Assembly: GCA_036374175.1 (NCBI GenBank)
Contig: DASUUH010000137.1
Location: 1-64,000, forward strand
DNA from: JASLBX01 sp036374175
Lineage (GTDB): Bacteria > Actinomycetota > Actinomycetes > Jiangellales > Jiangellaceae
Reading direction: 5' to 3'
DNA: 64,000 bases
Shown: positions 50,211 through 58,910 of the stretch, piece by piece
Numbering within the stretch: position 1 is the first letter of the stretch
Layout of the letters: the number at the start of each line of letters is the position of its first letter
Program-made: the position numbers and the translations under genes
Notes under the pieces: model-generated
Databases searched by the model: none
What the model saw: the letters and a program-made list of their open reading frames with translations, nothing else
Told to the model about the DNA's origin: nothing

Positions 50211-50407
50211 ATCTTGGTACTGGTGATCCACCCGGATGATCTGCTTGGATAGGCGCGTCGGCTCCGCCGGGATCGCGACGTCACAACGGGCGACCGCCCG
50301 CCGACGGCGAGTTCGATGCCGGTGTGCCGGCGAGCGCGACGGCCGCGGATGAGCAGTCACCCGCTGCCGGCCAGGTCATGCGACGCCGAGACGGGAGTCA
50401 AGGACAC

Positions 50408-51226
50408 ATGAGTGACGCAACAGCGTGGATGAAGCGGGCGCCCAGCGACCCGGCCGCCAACCTCGACACGTCGGTTCCGCACGCGGCGCGGCTGTGGAAC
50501 TACTGGATGGGCGGCAAGGACAACTTCGAAGCCGACCGCGCCGCCGGTGACGCCGTTGCCGATGCCTACCCCGACATCGTCACCATGGCCAAGGAGTCCC
50601 GCCAGTTCCTCATCCGCGTCGTGAGTTACCTGGCCGGCGACGCCGGGATCCGCCAGTTCCTGGACGTCGGCGCCGGGCTGCCCACCATGGAGAACACGCA
50701 CGAGGTCGCCCAGCGAATCAACCCCGACTCGCGGGTCGTGTACGTCGACAACGATCCGCTGGTACTGGTGCACGCGCGGGCGCTGCTGGCCAACACGACT
50801 CCCGAAGGTGTCACGGCGTACGTGGATGCCGACTACCACGAACCGGACAGGATCCTCGCCGATGCGCACAACGTCCTGAACTTCAACGAGCCGGTGGCGG
50901 TCATGTTCATGGGCGTGATGGGCTACGTCCAGGAGCTGGCCGAGGTCCGATCGATCGTCGAGCACCTCATGGCGCCGTTCCCGTCCGGTAGCTACCTCGT
51001 GTTGTGGGACGGCACTGCCACCGGCGATGCCGTCAGCGAGGGTGCGGACAAGCTCGTGGAATCCGGCGGTGTGCCGTACTACCTGCGCACCCCGGACGAG
51101 CTCGCGCAGTGCTTCGAAGGATTCGAAATGGTCGACCCGGGGATGGCGCCGATCACGCACTGGCGCCCGGAAGTTGTTGACGTACCTGACATCGACGCGT
51201 ATGGAGCCGTGGCGCGCAAGCCGTAG
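50408..51226 (+). CDS. SAM-dependent methyltransferase, DUF574 family, copy 2
   Basis: 272 aa, paralogue of the protein at 8441-9274 with the same signature (AARLWNYWMGGKDNFEADR) and motif I (QFLDVGAGLPTMENTHEVA, YVDNDPLVLVHARALL). DUF574 methyltransferases often lie beside DUF397/XRE genes, as here, and may belong to the same regulatory unit. ATG 50408 follows AAGGAC; the longer frame from 50324 is unlikely. Confidence 0.92.
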   Translation: MSDATAWMKRAPSDPAANLDTSVPHAARLWNYWMGGKDNFEADRAAGDAVADAYPDIVTMAKESRQFLIRVVSYLAGDAGIRQFLDVGAGLPTMENTHEVAQRINPDSRVVYVDNDPLVLVHARALLANTTPEGVTAYVDADYHEPDRILADAHNVLNFNEPVAVMFMGVMGYVQELAEVRSIVEHLMAPFPSGSYLVLWDGTATGDAVSEGADKLVESGGVPYYLRTPDELAQCFEGFEMVDPGMAPITHWRPEVVDVPDIDAYGAVARKP

Positions 51227-51345
51227 GCACCTGAACGAACCAGGCGGGCTCGGGCGCGACGTTCGAGTCGCTCTCGGGCCCGCTTGCGTGTGCGGCCGCG
51301 TAATTGGCATGAGTTCTGTCAGTGACCTCAGGTAGAACTGGTCGG

Positions 51346-53220
51346 GTGCTCGCGACCGCCCAGACATCTGAGTTCGCGACCGCCGAAGCACTCCCTACCG
51401 ATCGGCGGGGGCCGGTGCGCTGGCTGTGGTCGCAGCTGCGGCGGCAGCGAGTCTTCCTCACCGCATTCCTCGGCGGATCGCTGCTCGCTGTCGTGCTCAA
51501 CTCGATGGTGCCGACCCTCACCGGGGCCGCGTTCGATGCGGTTCTGTCGAGCAACGGTGACCGGGCCGGGGCATTGGCGGTCGTCTCGCTCGCGCTGCTG
51601 GCGGTTGTGTTTCTGCGTGGCGTGTTCGACCTGCTCGCCCGCCTCAGCAGCGAGCTGCTGTCCAAGCGTCTCGAGCGCGACGCGCGCGAAGAGCTGTACG
51701 TCAGCCTGCTCGGCAAGAGCCAGACGTTTCACAACCGGCAGCGGGTCGGCGACCTGATGGCGCGGGCCGCCAACGACATCCGGCAGCTGTCGTACATGGT
51801 GAGCCCCGGCCTGGATCTGATTGTCGATTCGGGGTTACAGGGCATCATTCCGCTGATCTTCATCGCGTTCATCGACCCGCGGCTGCTGCTGGTTCCGGGG
51901 CTGTTCGTGATTGCGTTCGTGATCGCCCTGCGCCACTACATGCGCCAGTTGAGTCCGGTCTCTACCGAGATGCGAGAGCAGTTCGGCACTCTGAACGCCG
52001 GGCTGGCCGAAGCCGTCCGCGGCATCGAAGTCATCAAGGTCACGGCGCAGGAAGACCAGGAGCGTCGCCGGTTCGACGTCAACGCCCGGCGGTACCGCGA
52101 TTCGTTCGTGCGCAACGGGCTCATTCAGGCGAAGTACCTGCCGACGTTGCTGCTCGCCGTCGCGCTGGCCGGCGCGCTGTGGCATGCGCTGTTCTTGTAC
52201 AACGCGGGTGAGCTGACCTTGGGCGACGTCGTGGCCTTCATGGGCCTGATCGGCCTGCTCGGATTCCCGACCTTCATCTCCATCTTTGCTTACTCGATGG
52301 TGCAACTCGGCATAGTCTCGGCGCGCCGGATCCTGTCGATCATGAATTCCGAGACCGAGCTCGACCACAACGCGGCCGGTTACAGCGCGCCGATGCGAGG
52401 CAAGATCGAGTTCGAACGCGTCAGTTTCGCCCACGCGGACGATCGCGGCAGTGGGGCCGTACTCAACGAGCTGAGCTTCACCATCGAGCCGGGCGAGACG
52501 GTGGCGATCGTCGGCGAAACCGGCTCTGGAAAGAGCACGCTAGTCAAGCTGGTGCCGCGAATCTTCGACGTCGACTCCGGCCGTATCTTGATCGACGGGG
52601 TCGACGTGCGCGACTGGAACCTCGACTCGTTGCGGTCCCAGATCTCCACGATCGAGCAGGACATCGTCCTGTTCTCGCGGCCCGTGGCGGAGAACATCGC
52701 GTTCAGCCTCGGGCAGCAGGTCGACCGAGCCGCGATCGAGCAGGCAGCTCGCGATGCGCAGGCCCACGAGTTCATCGTTGAACTCGACAACCGATACGAC
52801 ACTGTGATCGGCGAGCGCGGCGTCACCCTATCCGGGGGCCAGCGGCAGCGGCTCGCCATCGCCCGGGCGTTGCTGACCGACCCCGCGATCCTGATCCTCG
52901 ATGATTCGACGAGCGCGATCGACTCGGCGACGGAGGACAAGATCCAGCGGGCCATCGATCGAATCCAGCAGGGCCGAACGACACTGCTGATCACGCACCG
53001 GCTGTCGCAGATCCGGTGGGCTGACAAAGTGCTCCTGCTCCGACGCGGCACGCTGGTCGATTTCGGCACGCATGACGAGCTGCTCGGCCGCAGCCGCCTC
53101 TACCGGCGGATATTCGCGCATTACGACGAGATTGAGGTTCCCGGGCGGACGGTCGGCACGACGGCAGCCGGGTTGTCCGGCGAAGCCGGCCGACCGGTGC
53201 GGAGCGAGGGGAGCGAGTAG
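51346..53220 (+). CDS. heterodimeric ABC exporter subunit 1 (degenerate Walker B)
   Basis: 624 aa. Six-TM exporter domain (about 30-320), then NBD with Walker A GETGSGKST and a canonical signature LSGGQRQRLAIARALL. Walker B is followed by Asp instead of the catalytic Glu (ILILDDSTSAID), so the ATP site it forms should be non-hydrolytic. Partner gene starts on the next base. GTG 51346 is chosen; GTG 51322 is in frame. Possible substrates are peptides, lipids, siderophores or drugs. Confidence 0.93.
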   Translation: MLATAQTSEFATAEALPTDRRGPVRWLWSQLRRQRVFLTAFLGGSLLAVVLNSMVPTLTGAAFDAVLSSNGDRAGALAVVSLALLAVVFLRGVFDLLARLSSELLSKRLERDAREELYVSLLGKSQTFHNRQRVGDLMARAANDIRQLSYMVSPGLDLIVDSGLQGIIPLIFIAFIDPRLLLVPGLFVIAFVIALRHYMRQLSPVSTEMREQFGTLNAGLAEAVRGIEVIKVTAQEDQERRRFDVNARRYRDSFVRNGLIQAKYLPTLLLAVALAGALWHALFLYNAGELTLGDVVAFMGLIGLLGFPTFISIFAYSMVQLGIVSARRILSIMNSETELDHNAAGYSAPMRGKIEFERVSFAHADDRGSGAVLNELSFTIEPGETVAIVGETGSGKSTLVKLVPRIFDVDSGRILIDGVDVRDWNLDSLRSQISTIEQDIVLFSRPVAENIAFSLGQQVDRAAIEQAARDAQAHEFIVELDNRYDTVIGERGVTLSGGQRQRLAIARALLTDPAILILDDSTSAIDSATEDKIQRAIDRIQQGRTTLLITHRLSQIRWADKVLLLRRGTLVDFGTHDELLGRSRLYRRIFAHYDEIEVPGRTVGTTAAGLSGEAGRPVRSEGSE

Positions 53221-55041
53221 ATGGGATTCCTACTCGACGGCCTCGACACCGAGGGTTACGACCGCACCTACGGCGACCGGGAGTTGCTCAGGCGTATCCT
53301 CCGCTATTTCCGGCCCAAGCTGCCGTCGATGATCACTGTCGCAGTGATGATCGTGCTGTACTCGGCAACCCAGGCGGCGGTTCCGCTGCTGGTCAGCTGG
53401 GGCGTGGACCGGATCGAAGCCGGCACGGTGGCGAGCGTGGGGTGGCTGCTCACCGGTGCGATCCTGGTGGTCGGCGTGCTGGGATGGGGATTCAACTTCG
53501 TCCGACAGTGGTACAGCGCGCGTGTTACCGGCGATGTGGTGCTCGACCTGCGTCGAGACGCGTTCGATGCGGTGCTCGAGCGTGACATGTCGTTCTACGA
53601 CGAGCATCCCTCCGGCAAGATCGTCAGTCGGGTCACGTCCGACACCGACGACTTCGCCACCGTCGTCAACCTCACGATGAACTTGATCAGCCAAGTCCTG
53701 CTTGTCGGGTTTGTCACCGCGTTGCTGTTCCAGCGCAGCGTCCAACTCGCCTTGCTGACCCTTGCGGTGGCTCCGATCGTCATGGGCGCGGCGCTGATGT
53801 TCCGCAAAGTGGCGCGCGCCAGCACTCAGCGTGCGCAGCGTTCCCTGGCCAGGGTCAACGCCAACCTGCAGGAGACGATGGCCGGCATATCCGTGGCCAA
53901 GAACTTCCGGCAAGAGCGCACCGTCTATGACGAGTTCCGGCCCATCAATCAGCAGAGTTACGCCGTCACGCTGCGGCAGGGTTTCATCTTTTCCGGCATC
54001 TTCCCAGTGCTGTTCCTCGTCGCAGGGCTGGCGACCGTTGTACTCGTCCAGGTGGGCGGCACGTCGGTGCTCGGCGGCCGGCTCAGTGCCGGGGATTGGT
54101 ACCTGTTCCTGCAGGCGGTGGCCATGTTCTGGTTCCCGCTCACGTCCATCGCGGCGTTCTGGTCTCAGTTCCAGCAAGGACTGGCGGCAGCCGAGCGGGT
54201 CTTCGCGCTGATCGACGCGCGCCCGCGGGTCGTCCAGAACGACAACCGCCACGTCGGGCCGTTGGCCGGTCGCATCGAATTCCGCGACGTCTCGTTCGGA
54301 TACGACGTCGGCGTTCCGGTGCTCCAGGGCTTCAGCCTCACCATCGAGGCCGGCGAGACCGTTGCGCTCGTCGGCCATACCGGTGCCGGCAAGTCAACTC
54401 TGGCCAAGCTGATCACCCGGTTCTACGAGTTCCAGGGTGGTGCGTTGCTCATCGACGGTCACGACATCCGTAGTTTCGACCTGCGGCAGTACCGGAGGCA
54501 GATCGGTGCCGTCCCGCAGGAGCCGTTCTTGTTCAGCGGCACCGCTGCCGACAACATCCGGTATCCCCGTCCGGACGCTACCGCTGATGAGGTCGGTGCG
54601 GCCGCGATGAAGTTGGGCGGCGGGGACTGGGTCGATGCGCTGCCACGCGGTCTCGAAACCGACGTCGGCGAGCATGGACGCGCGCTGTCCATGGGTCAAC
54701 GCCAGCTCGTCGCCCTTGCCCGTCTGCTCGTCCAGGATCCGGCCATCGTGCTGCTCGACGAAGCCACCGCAAGTGTCGATCCGCTCACCGAGGCGCAGAT
54801 TCAAGAGGGACTCGACGTCGTATTGGCCGGGCGGACGTCCATCGTCATCGCGCACCGGCTGTCCACGATCGAACACGTCGACCGGATCATCGTCCTCGAC
54901 CACGGCCGGATCGTGGAGGAGGGCACGCACGCTGACCTCATGCGTGCTGCTGGGCGATATCACGAGGTCTACGACACCTACTTCCGCCACCAATCCCCGA
55001 ACTACCGACCCGAACCAGCCACCACCCCCGCTGCCGAATGA
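53221..55041 (+). CDS. heterodimeric ABC exporter subunit 2
   Basis: 606 aa. Six-TM domain, then NBD with Walker A GHTGAGKST, Walker B IVLLDEATASVD (catalytic Glu present) and an altered signature LSMGQRQLVALARL. In the dimer, this LSMGQ faces the degenerate Walker B of subunit 1, while its own Glu works with the LSGGQ of subunit 1. That leaves one active and one degenerate site, as in TmrAB-type exporters. Starts immediately after the TAG of subunit 1. Its TGA belongs to a copy of the 62-bp repeat family. Confidence 0.94.
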   Translation: MGFLLDGLDTEGYDRTYGDRELLRRILRYFRPKLPSMITVAVMIVLYSATQAAVPLLVSWGVDRIEAGTVASVGWLLTGAILVVGVLGWGFNFVRQWYSARVTGDVVLDLRRDAFDAVLERDMSFYDEHPSGKIVSRVTSDTDDFATVVNLTMNLISQVLLVGFVTALLFQRSVQLALLTLAVAPIVMGAALMFRKVARASTQRAQRSLARVNANLQETMAGISVAKNFRQERTVYDEFRPINQQSYAVTLRQGFIFSGIFPVLFLVAGLATVVLVQVGGTSVLGGRLSAGDWYLFLQAVAMFWFPLTSIAAFWSQFQQGLAAAERVFALIDARPRVVQNDNRHVGPLAGRIEFRDVSFGYDVGVPVLQGFSLTIEAGETVALVGHTGAGKSTLAKLITRFYEFQGGALLIDGHDIRSFDLRQYRRQIGAVPQEPFLFSGTAADNIRYPRPDATADEVGAAAMKLGGGDWVDALPRGLETDVGEHGRALSMGQRQLVALARLLVQDPAIVLLDEATASVDPLTEAQIQEGLDVVLAGRTSIVIAHRLSTIEHVDRIIVLDHGRIVEEGTHADLMRAAGRYHEVYDTYFRHQSPNYRPEPATTPAAE

Positions 55042-55097
55042 TCACGTTCAGCAGGCGTGCGGGTGCCGTACCATGCGCGTGCGCCCGGTACGGCACC
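55034..55097. repeat. single copy of the 62-bp repeat family, ending in a perfect hairpin
   Basis: CCGAATGATCACGTTCAGCAGG matches the unit start of arrays 1 and 2 with two changes, and again supplies the upstream gene's TGA (55039-55041). Its 3' part folds as GGTGCCGTACC (55062-55072), 14-base loop, GGTACGGCACC (55087-55097), a likely transcription terminator. Confidence 0.8.
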
Positions 55098-55170
55098 ACC
55101 AAGCCTGGTGGAGCAGCGCTTCGCGGCCGACCTCGCAACACGGTGTTAACGACTTGTTGGGGAGTGTCTA

Positions 55171-55366
55171 TTCAATCTGGGCCCGACTCCGGGTTACCGT
55201 GACATGTATCGGCCGGTGCAGGAGCCGGTCGAACGGGAGGCTCGTCCACGTGCTGCCACAACAGCGCGGAGGGAGGGCCGGCACCCTGGCCCTTGAGGGC
55301 CCGGTCCCGGTCCCCGCGCGATGAGAACTGTCCGGGAGGGTGCGCCCGGCCATTCAAGGAGACGAC
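55171..55366 (+). promoter_or_regulatory. putative promoter and about 160-nt structured leader of the PhoH gene
   Basis: TTCAAT (55171-55176), 18 bases, TACCGT (55195-55200) form a weak promoter. The following leader is very G/C-rich with local hairpins, such as GGCCC-TTGA-GGGCC at 55288-55301. No ORF in it is convincing, and I recognise no known riboswitch. Confidence 0.3.
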
Positions 55367-56707
55367 GTGGCCGCATCCAGGAGCACGACCAGGTCCAAGT
55401 CCGCCGCTCACTCATCTCGGGCCAGCCGTACGTACGTCCTCGACACCAGTGTTCTGCTCGCCGATCCGTACGCGATCAAGCGGTTCGCCGAGCACGACGT
55501 GGTCCTGCCGGTGGTCGTGATCACCGAGTTGGAGGGCAAGCGCCACCACCCCGAGCTCGGGTACTTTGCGCGCGCCGCACTGCGACTTCTTGATGACCTG
55601 CGGATGGAGCATGGTCGGCTCGACCGGCCGCTGGCGATCGGCGACCAAGGCGGGACGGTGCGGGTCGAGCTCAACCACATGGACGCGGACGTCCTGCCCG
55701 CCGGGCTGCGCCTGAGCGACAACGACACTCGCATCCTGGCCGTCGCCCGCAACCTGGCTGCTGACGGTGATGACGTCACTCTCGTATCCAAGGATCTGCC
55801 GCTGCGGGTCAAGGCGTCGTCCGTGGGATTGCATGCGGAGGAGTACCGCGCCGAGGCGGTCATCGAGTCGGGCTGGACCGGTATGGCCGAACTGGAGGTG
55901 GCCGGCATCGATCTCGACGCGCTGTACGAGAACGGCGTCGCCGACATTGAGGCCGCCAGAGAGCTGCCGTGCCACACCGGCCTGGTGCTGCACAGTGAAC
56001 GCGGCAGCGGACTGGGCCGGGTCATGGCAGACAAATCCGTCCGGCTGGTGCGCGGTGACCGCGAGGTGTTCGGCTTGCGGGGCCGGTCCGCCGAACAGCG
56101 CATCGCCCTCGACCTGCTGATGGACGAGGAAGTCGGCATCGTGTCGTTGGGCGGCCGGGCAGGCACCGGCAAGTCGGCGTTGGCCTTGTGTGCCGGCCTG
56201 GAGGCGGTGCTCGAACGGCGCAAGTACCAGAAGGTGATCGTGTTTCGCCCGCTGTACGCCGTCGGCGGCCAGGACCTCGGCTACTTGCCCGGTACTGAAG
56301 CGGAGAAGATGAATCCCTGGTCGCAAGCCGTGTTCGACACCCTGGGCGCGCTGACAACAGTGGATGTGGTCGAGGAGATCGCCGATCGCGGCATGCTCGA
56401 GGTGCTGCCGCTGACCTATATTCGGGGCCGATCGCTGCACGACGCATTCGTCGTGGTCGATGAGGCGCAGTCGCTGGAACGCAACGTCCTGCTCACCGTG
56501 CTGTCGCGGATAGGGACGAACTCACGCGTCGTGCTGACCCACGACGTCGGCCAGCGCGACAACCTCAGAGTTGGCCGGCATGACGGCGTCGTGGCCGTGG
56601 TGGAGAAGCTCAAGGGTCATCCGCTGTTCGCCCACGTCACACTGACCCGTTCAGAGCGTTCGCCGATCGCCGCATTAGTCACCGAGATGCTTGAGAGGCT
56701 GCCCTAA
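55367..56707 (+). CDS. PIN-PhoH family ATPase/ribonuclease
   Basis: 446 aa. N-terminal PIN nuclease domain (about 20-150): YVLDTSVLLADP with first acidic residue, and LSDNDTRILAVA with a later Asp. Then the PhoH NTPase (about 230-446): Walker A GGRAGTGKSAL, the FRPLYAVGGQDLGYLPG loop, Walker B HDAFVVVDEAQSL. PhoH2-type proteins are ATP-dependent RNA helicase/RNases linked to stress adaptation. GTG 55367 follows AAGGAG by five bases. Confidence 0.94.
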   Translation: MAASRSTTRSKSAAHSSRASRTYVLDTSVLLADPYAIKRFAEHDVVLPVVVITELEGKRHHPELGYFARAALRLLDDLRMEHGRLDRPLAIGDQGGTVRVELNHMDADVLPAGLRLSDNDTRILAVARNLAADGDDVTLVSKDLPLRVKASSVGLHAEEYRAEAVIESGWTGMAELEVAGIDLDALYENGVADIEAARELPCHTGLVLHSERGSGLGRVMADKSVRLVRGDREVFGLRGRSAEQRIALDLLMDEEVGIVSLGGRAGTGKSALALCAGLEAVLERRKYQKVIVFRPLYAVGGQDLGYLPGTEAEKMNPWSQAVFDTLGALTTVDVVEEIADRGMLEVLPLTYIRGRSLHDAFVVVDEAQSLERNVLLTVLSRIGTNSRVVLTHDVGQRDNLRVGRHDGVVAVVEKLKGHPLFAHVTLTRSERSPIAALVTEMLERLP

Positions 56708-56755
56708 CTGCCGGCCGGTCGGCCGCCACGTCGGGGGGCCACCGACTGGAGTCGA

Positions 56756-57016
56756 TCACATCACCATAAATATCACCAGCAGGATGAAGGCGCCTGCGGT
56801 CAGCATCACGGCGCCGGCGGCGCCGAGCAATGTCTTACCCAGGTGAGCGATCGGTGCGAGCACCTGGCCGAATGCGATCACGGTGATAGTGACCAGGAAG
56901 CCGACCACGAGAACGGCGCCGACGCTCGATGCAGGGTCAGCCTCGGGCACGGGTGCGGCCGTGAGGATCGATGCGCCAGCGGAGTGGTACTCGGTCCAGG
57001 TGGTGTCGATGTACAT
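56756..57016 (-). CDS. small two-helix membrane protein A
   Basis: 86 aa. A polar N-terminus of about 30 residues is followed by two TM helices (VGAVLVVGFLVTITVIAFG and TLLGAAGAVMLTAGAFILLV) joined by a short loop LAPIAHLGK. The loop-helix pattern 'PIA-x-x-x-K-x-x-x-A-x-G' recurs in the neighbour at 57115-57381, so they are paralogues. Size and topology recall VirB2/TrbC pilins or holins, but no signal-peptidase pattern decides. Last gene of the leftward unit in the accessory island. Confidence 0.7.
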   Translation of the reverse strand: MYIDTTWTEYHSAGASILTAAPVPEADPASSVGAVLVVGFLVTITVIAFGQVLAPIAHLGKTLLGAAGAVMLTAGAFILLVIFMVM

Positions 57017-57114
57017 GGCTGATCTCCTCAGGCTTCACGTGGGACGGCCACGCCGATGTGGCTGGCTAGATGGCGGGGTTGGCCCCGTCCCCGGGCGAGG
57101 CCAACCCGGCCGTC

Positions 57115-57381
57115 TCAGATGGCTGTTACGGCAAGGACGAAGGCGAGTCCTACTGCTGCTGCGATGAGCAGAATGCCCAGTCCGGCGGCGATGACGGACT
57201 TGATGACCTCGGCGATGGGGCCTATCGCGCGAGAGGTGAGATGCAGGCCGGCGACTGTTGCCAGCGCGACCATGATGAACAGAACGATTCGGTTGTCGCC
57301 GAGTCCGAACGATCCGGCGGTCTGGGACACCACGTTTGTGGCGTCGTTTCCAGCAATGCGAACCGGGAGTAGAGTGCTCAT
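57115..57381 (-). CDS. small two-helix membrane protein B
   Basis: 88 aa. Polar N-terminus (MSTLLPVRIAGNDATNVVSQ), TM1 IVLFIMVALATVAGLHL, loop SRAIGPIAEVIKSV, TM2 GLGILLIAAAVGLAFVLAV. Paralogue of the protein encoded at 56756-57016 (same loop plus second helix pattern). AGGAG six bases before ATG. The ATG overlaps the TGA of a 24-codon ORF upstream, suggesting coupling. Confidence 0.7.
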   Translation of the reverse strand: MSTLLPVRIAGNDATNVVSQTAGSFGLGDNRIVLFIMVALATVAGLHLTSRAIGPIAEVIKSVIAAGLGILLIAAAVGLAFVLAVTAI

Positions 57382-57452
57382 GTGTGACTCCTCTGTTCGG
57401 CCTCTTGGTGGAGGTCGCTGAGGGAGCTTTGGGCACCTGTGGTGGCGGCCAT
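57378..57452 (-). CDS. possible 24-aa peptide coupled to membrane protein B
   Basis: ORF beginning MAATTGAQSSLSDLHQEAEQ and ending RSHT, with its TGA overlapping the next ATG. The upstream GCAGGG is a weak ribosome site. It may be a translational leader or a small secreted or signal peptide; chance is possible. Confidence 0.25.
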   Translation of the reverse strand: MAATTGAQSSLSDLHQEAEQRSHT

Positions 57453-57484
57453 GGGTGCCCTGCTCTTTGTCAGCACAGGGGAAG

Positions 57485-57541
57485 TCAGCCTTGAGGCGGT
57501 GACCGGGCTCGGGTCACGAAGCTCGTCGCTGCGTTCGCCAT
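57485..57541 (-). CDS. possible 18-aa leader ORF with strong ribosome site
   Basis: MANAATSFVTRARSPPQG starts at 57541 a few bases after AAGGGAGGTGG, the best ribosome-binding site in this intergenic region. It lies just downstream (minus strand) of an 18-bp palindrome. It could be a regulatory leader for the membrane-protein genes. Confidence 0.25.
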   Translation of the reverse strand: MANAATSFVTRARSPPQG

Positions 57542-57555
57542 GGCCACCACCTCCC

Positions 57556-57573
57556 TTCAGTGAGTTCACTGAA
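57556..57573. promoter_or_regulatory. 18-bp palindrome, putative operator of the island
   Basis: TTCAGTGA-GT-TCACTGAA, perfect 8-bp arms, in the divergent region between the membrane-protein unit and the HTH gene. A second palindrome AGTGCACT lies 10 bases to its right (57583-57590). The interval 57382-57818 contains no larger gene. Confidence 0.6.
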
Positions 57574-57720
57574 CTTTGGAGTAGTGCACTTAATCTGCAG
57601 TGTAGGAGCAAGAGGCGCGGCTCGCTAGTGGGATTTTCTCCGCTTATCTGGCTGTAGTGCCTCAAAACTGCTGGTCATCCCGCAGAACTTGCCGCCGCGT
57701 GTCACAATTGAGTCTCGTTC

Positions 57721-57737
57721 CAGTGAGTTGGACACTG
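57721..57737. promoter_or_regulatory. related inverted repeat near the HTH gene promoter
   Basis: CAGTG-N7-CACTG shares the CAGTGAGTT half-site with the palindrome at 57556-57573 and lies about 80 bp upstream of the HTH gene, consistent with one regulator binding both. Confidence 0.45.
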
Positions 57738-57818
57738 AGACCGTAGCCAGACCATCCTCTCATCACTAGCGTGCGATCTCACTTGATACGTGGAGTTCGC
57801 TGAAGTGAGGTGAAGCTC

Positions 57819-58910
57819 GTGACGGCACAGCTGATCACTGGCGTAGCCAGCGACCTCGCGGGTCGCCTCCGCGAACTTCGTGAGTCCCGGTTCAGCGGCG
57901 TGAGAATCACGCAGCGGGCGCTCGGTAGGGCGCTTGGTAGTAACAAGCCGCTCAGCGCGCCGTTGATCTCGTCATGGGAGAAGGGCGCTGCCACTCCTCC
58001 GGAAAGGTGGATCGCCGCCTACGCCACCTTCTTCGCCACCACCCGTTCGGTGGACGGTGGCTCGTTTCGGCTTCTGCGGGACGACGAACTGACCGAAGCT
58101 GAACGGTCCGAACGCGCCGCACTTGAGCGGGAACTTCTCTCACTTCGGTCGCGGGTGCTCAGCTCTGAATCATCACCTGACTACGCGAGTGCGTTACGCG
58201 GGGCCTGGCATTTCGCGGACGGACACCAGATAAGCATCGTCTGCGCGGAGATCCCACCCGAGTCTCGGAACCTCGACGCTACGCCCACCCATCCCACTCT
58301 TCCCTACGGCGAGCTCTACTCCTACAACAGTATTGACGCGTTGTTTGAGCTCCACGGTCATATCCGCGCGGCCAACCCACACAGCGAGGTCCGGGTATTC
58401 AGGGCCGATGACCTCCAGCCCGATGATCTTGCATCTCACTTGGTCATCCTAGGTGGCCCAGACTGGAACAATCTCGCGAGACGGATTCCAGAGCTCGTTC
58501 CAGACTTTCCAGTTCGGCAGTGCTCGGCAGGGGCTGACCCAAGGAATGCCTACTTTGAAGTGCCGACAGGCGACGGGGTGGCGAAGCACAGGGCTGTGCT
58601 GTCCGACGGCGACGAGCTGATCTGGGATGTCGGGCTGTTCCTGAGGGCACCCAATCCGGCCAACCGTAAGCGGACTCTGACGGTTTGCGCTGCAATGTAC
58701 AGCGTCGGCGACTGGGCTGTGGTCCGTTCATTGACAGACAGCAACTTCCGCGACCGGAATGCGGACTACCTAGCTAACCGTTTCGACGGAAGCAATGCGT
58801 TCAGCATTGTGATGCGCATCCTTGTTTTGAACGGGCACGAGGCCGTAACACCGGATTGGACTGTGCCTGTCAACCGACTCTACGAGTGGCCGGAGGCGCC
58901 AACGTCATGA
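57819..58910 (+). CDS. HTH protein with large uncharacterised C-terminal domain
   Basis: 363 aa. XRE-like HTH at about 10-70 (GVRITQRALGRALGSNKPLS, SSWEKGAATPPERWI), a short coiled coil (ERSERAALERELLSLRSRVL), then a about 240-residue alpha/beta domain with SIDALFELHGHIRAANPHSE, HLVILGGPDWNNLARRIPEL and DVGLFLRAPNPANRKRTLTV. I recall similar domains in other actinomycete HTH proteins but know no function; the layout suggests a Rossmann-like sensing or catalytic fold. GTG 57819 lies eight bases after GAGG (GTG 57810 also in frame). TGA overlaps the next ATG. Confidence 0.82.
   Translation: MTAQLITGVASDLAGRLRELRESRFSGVRITQRALGRALGSNKPLSAPLISSWEKGAATPPERWIAAYATFFATTRSVDGGSFRLLRDDELTEAERSERAALERELLSLRSRVLSSESSPDYASALRGAWHFADGHQISIVCAEIPPESRNLDATPTHPTLPYGELYSYNSIDALFELHGHIRAANPHSEVRVFRADDLQPDDLASHLVILGGPDWNNLARRIPELVPDFPVRQCSAGADPRNAYFEVPTGDGVAKHRAVLSDGDELIWDVGLFLRAPNPANRKRTLTVCAAMYSVGDWAVVRSLTDSNFRDRNADYLANRFDGSNAFSIVMRILVLNGHEAVTPDWTVPVNRLYEWPEAPTS

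Noticed and set aside
55207..55366. Known riboswitch class (for example c-di-AMP or ydaO type) upstream of phoH
   Set aside because: GC-rich hairpins are present but I could not match any known consensus; left as an unassigned leader.
55172..55411. Minus-strand ORFs of 60-80 aa in the PhoH leader
   Set aside because: Overlap the promoter/leader of phoH, are Arg/Pro/Gly-rich and mutually overlapping; no domain.
57378..57665. 95-aa minus-strand ORF upstream of the small membrane protein
   Set aside because: Only its last 24 codons have a plausible start; the rest crosses the palindromic operator region and has no coding look.
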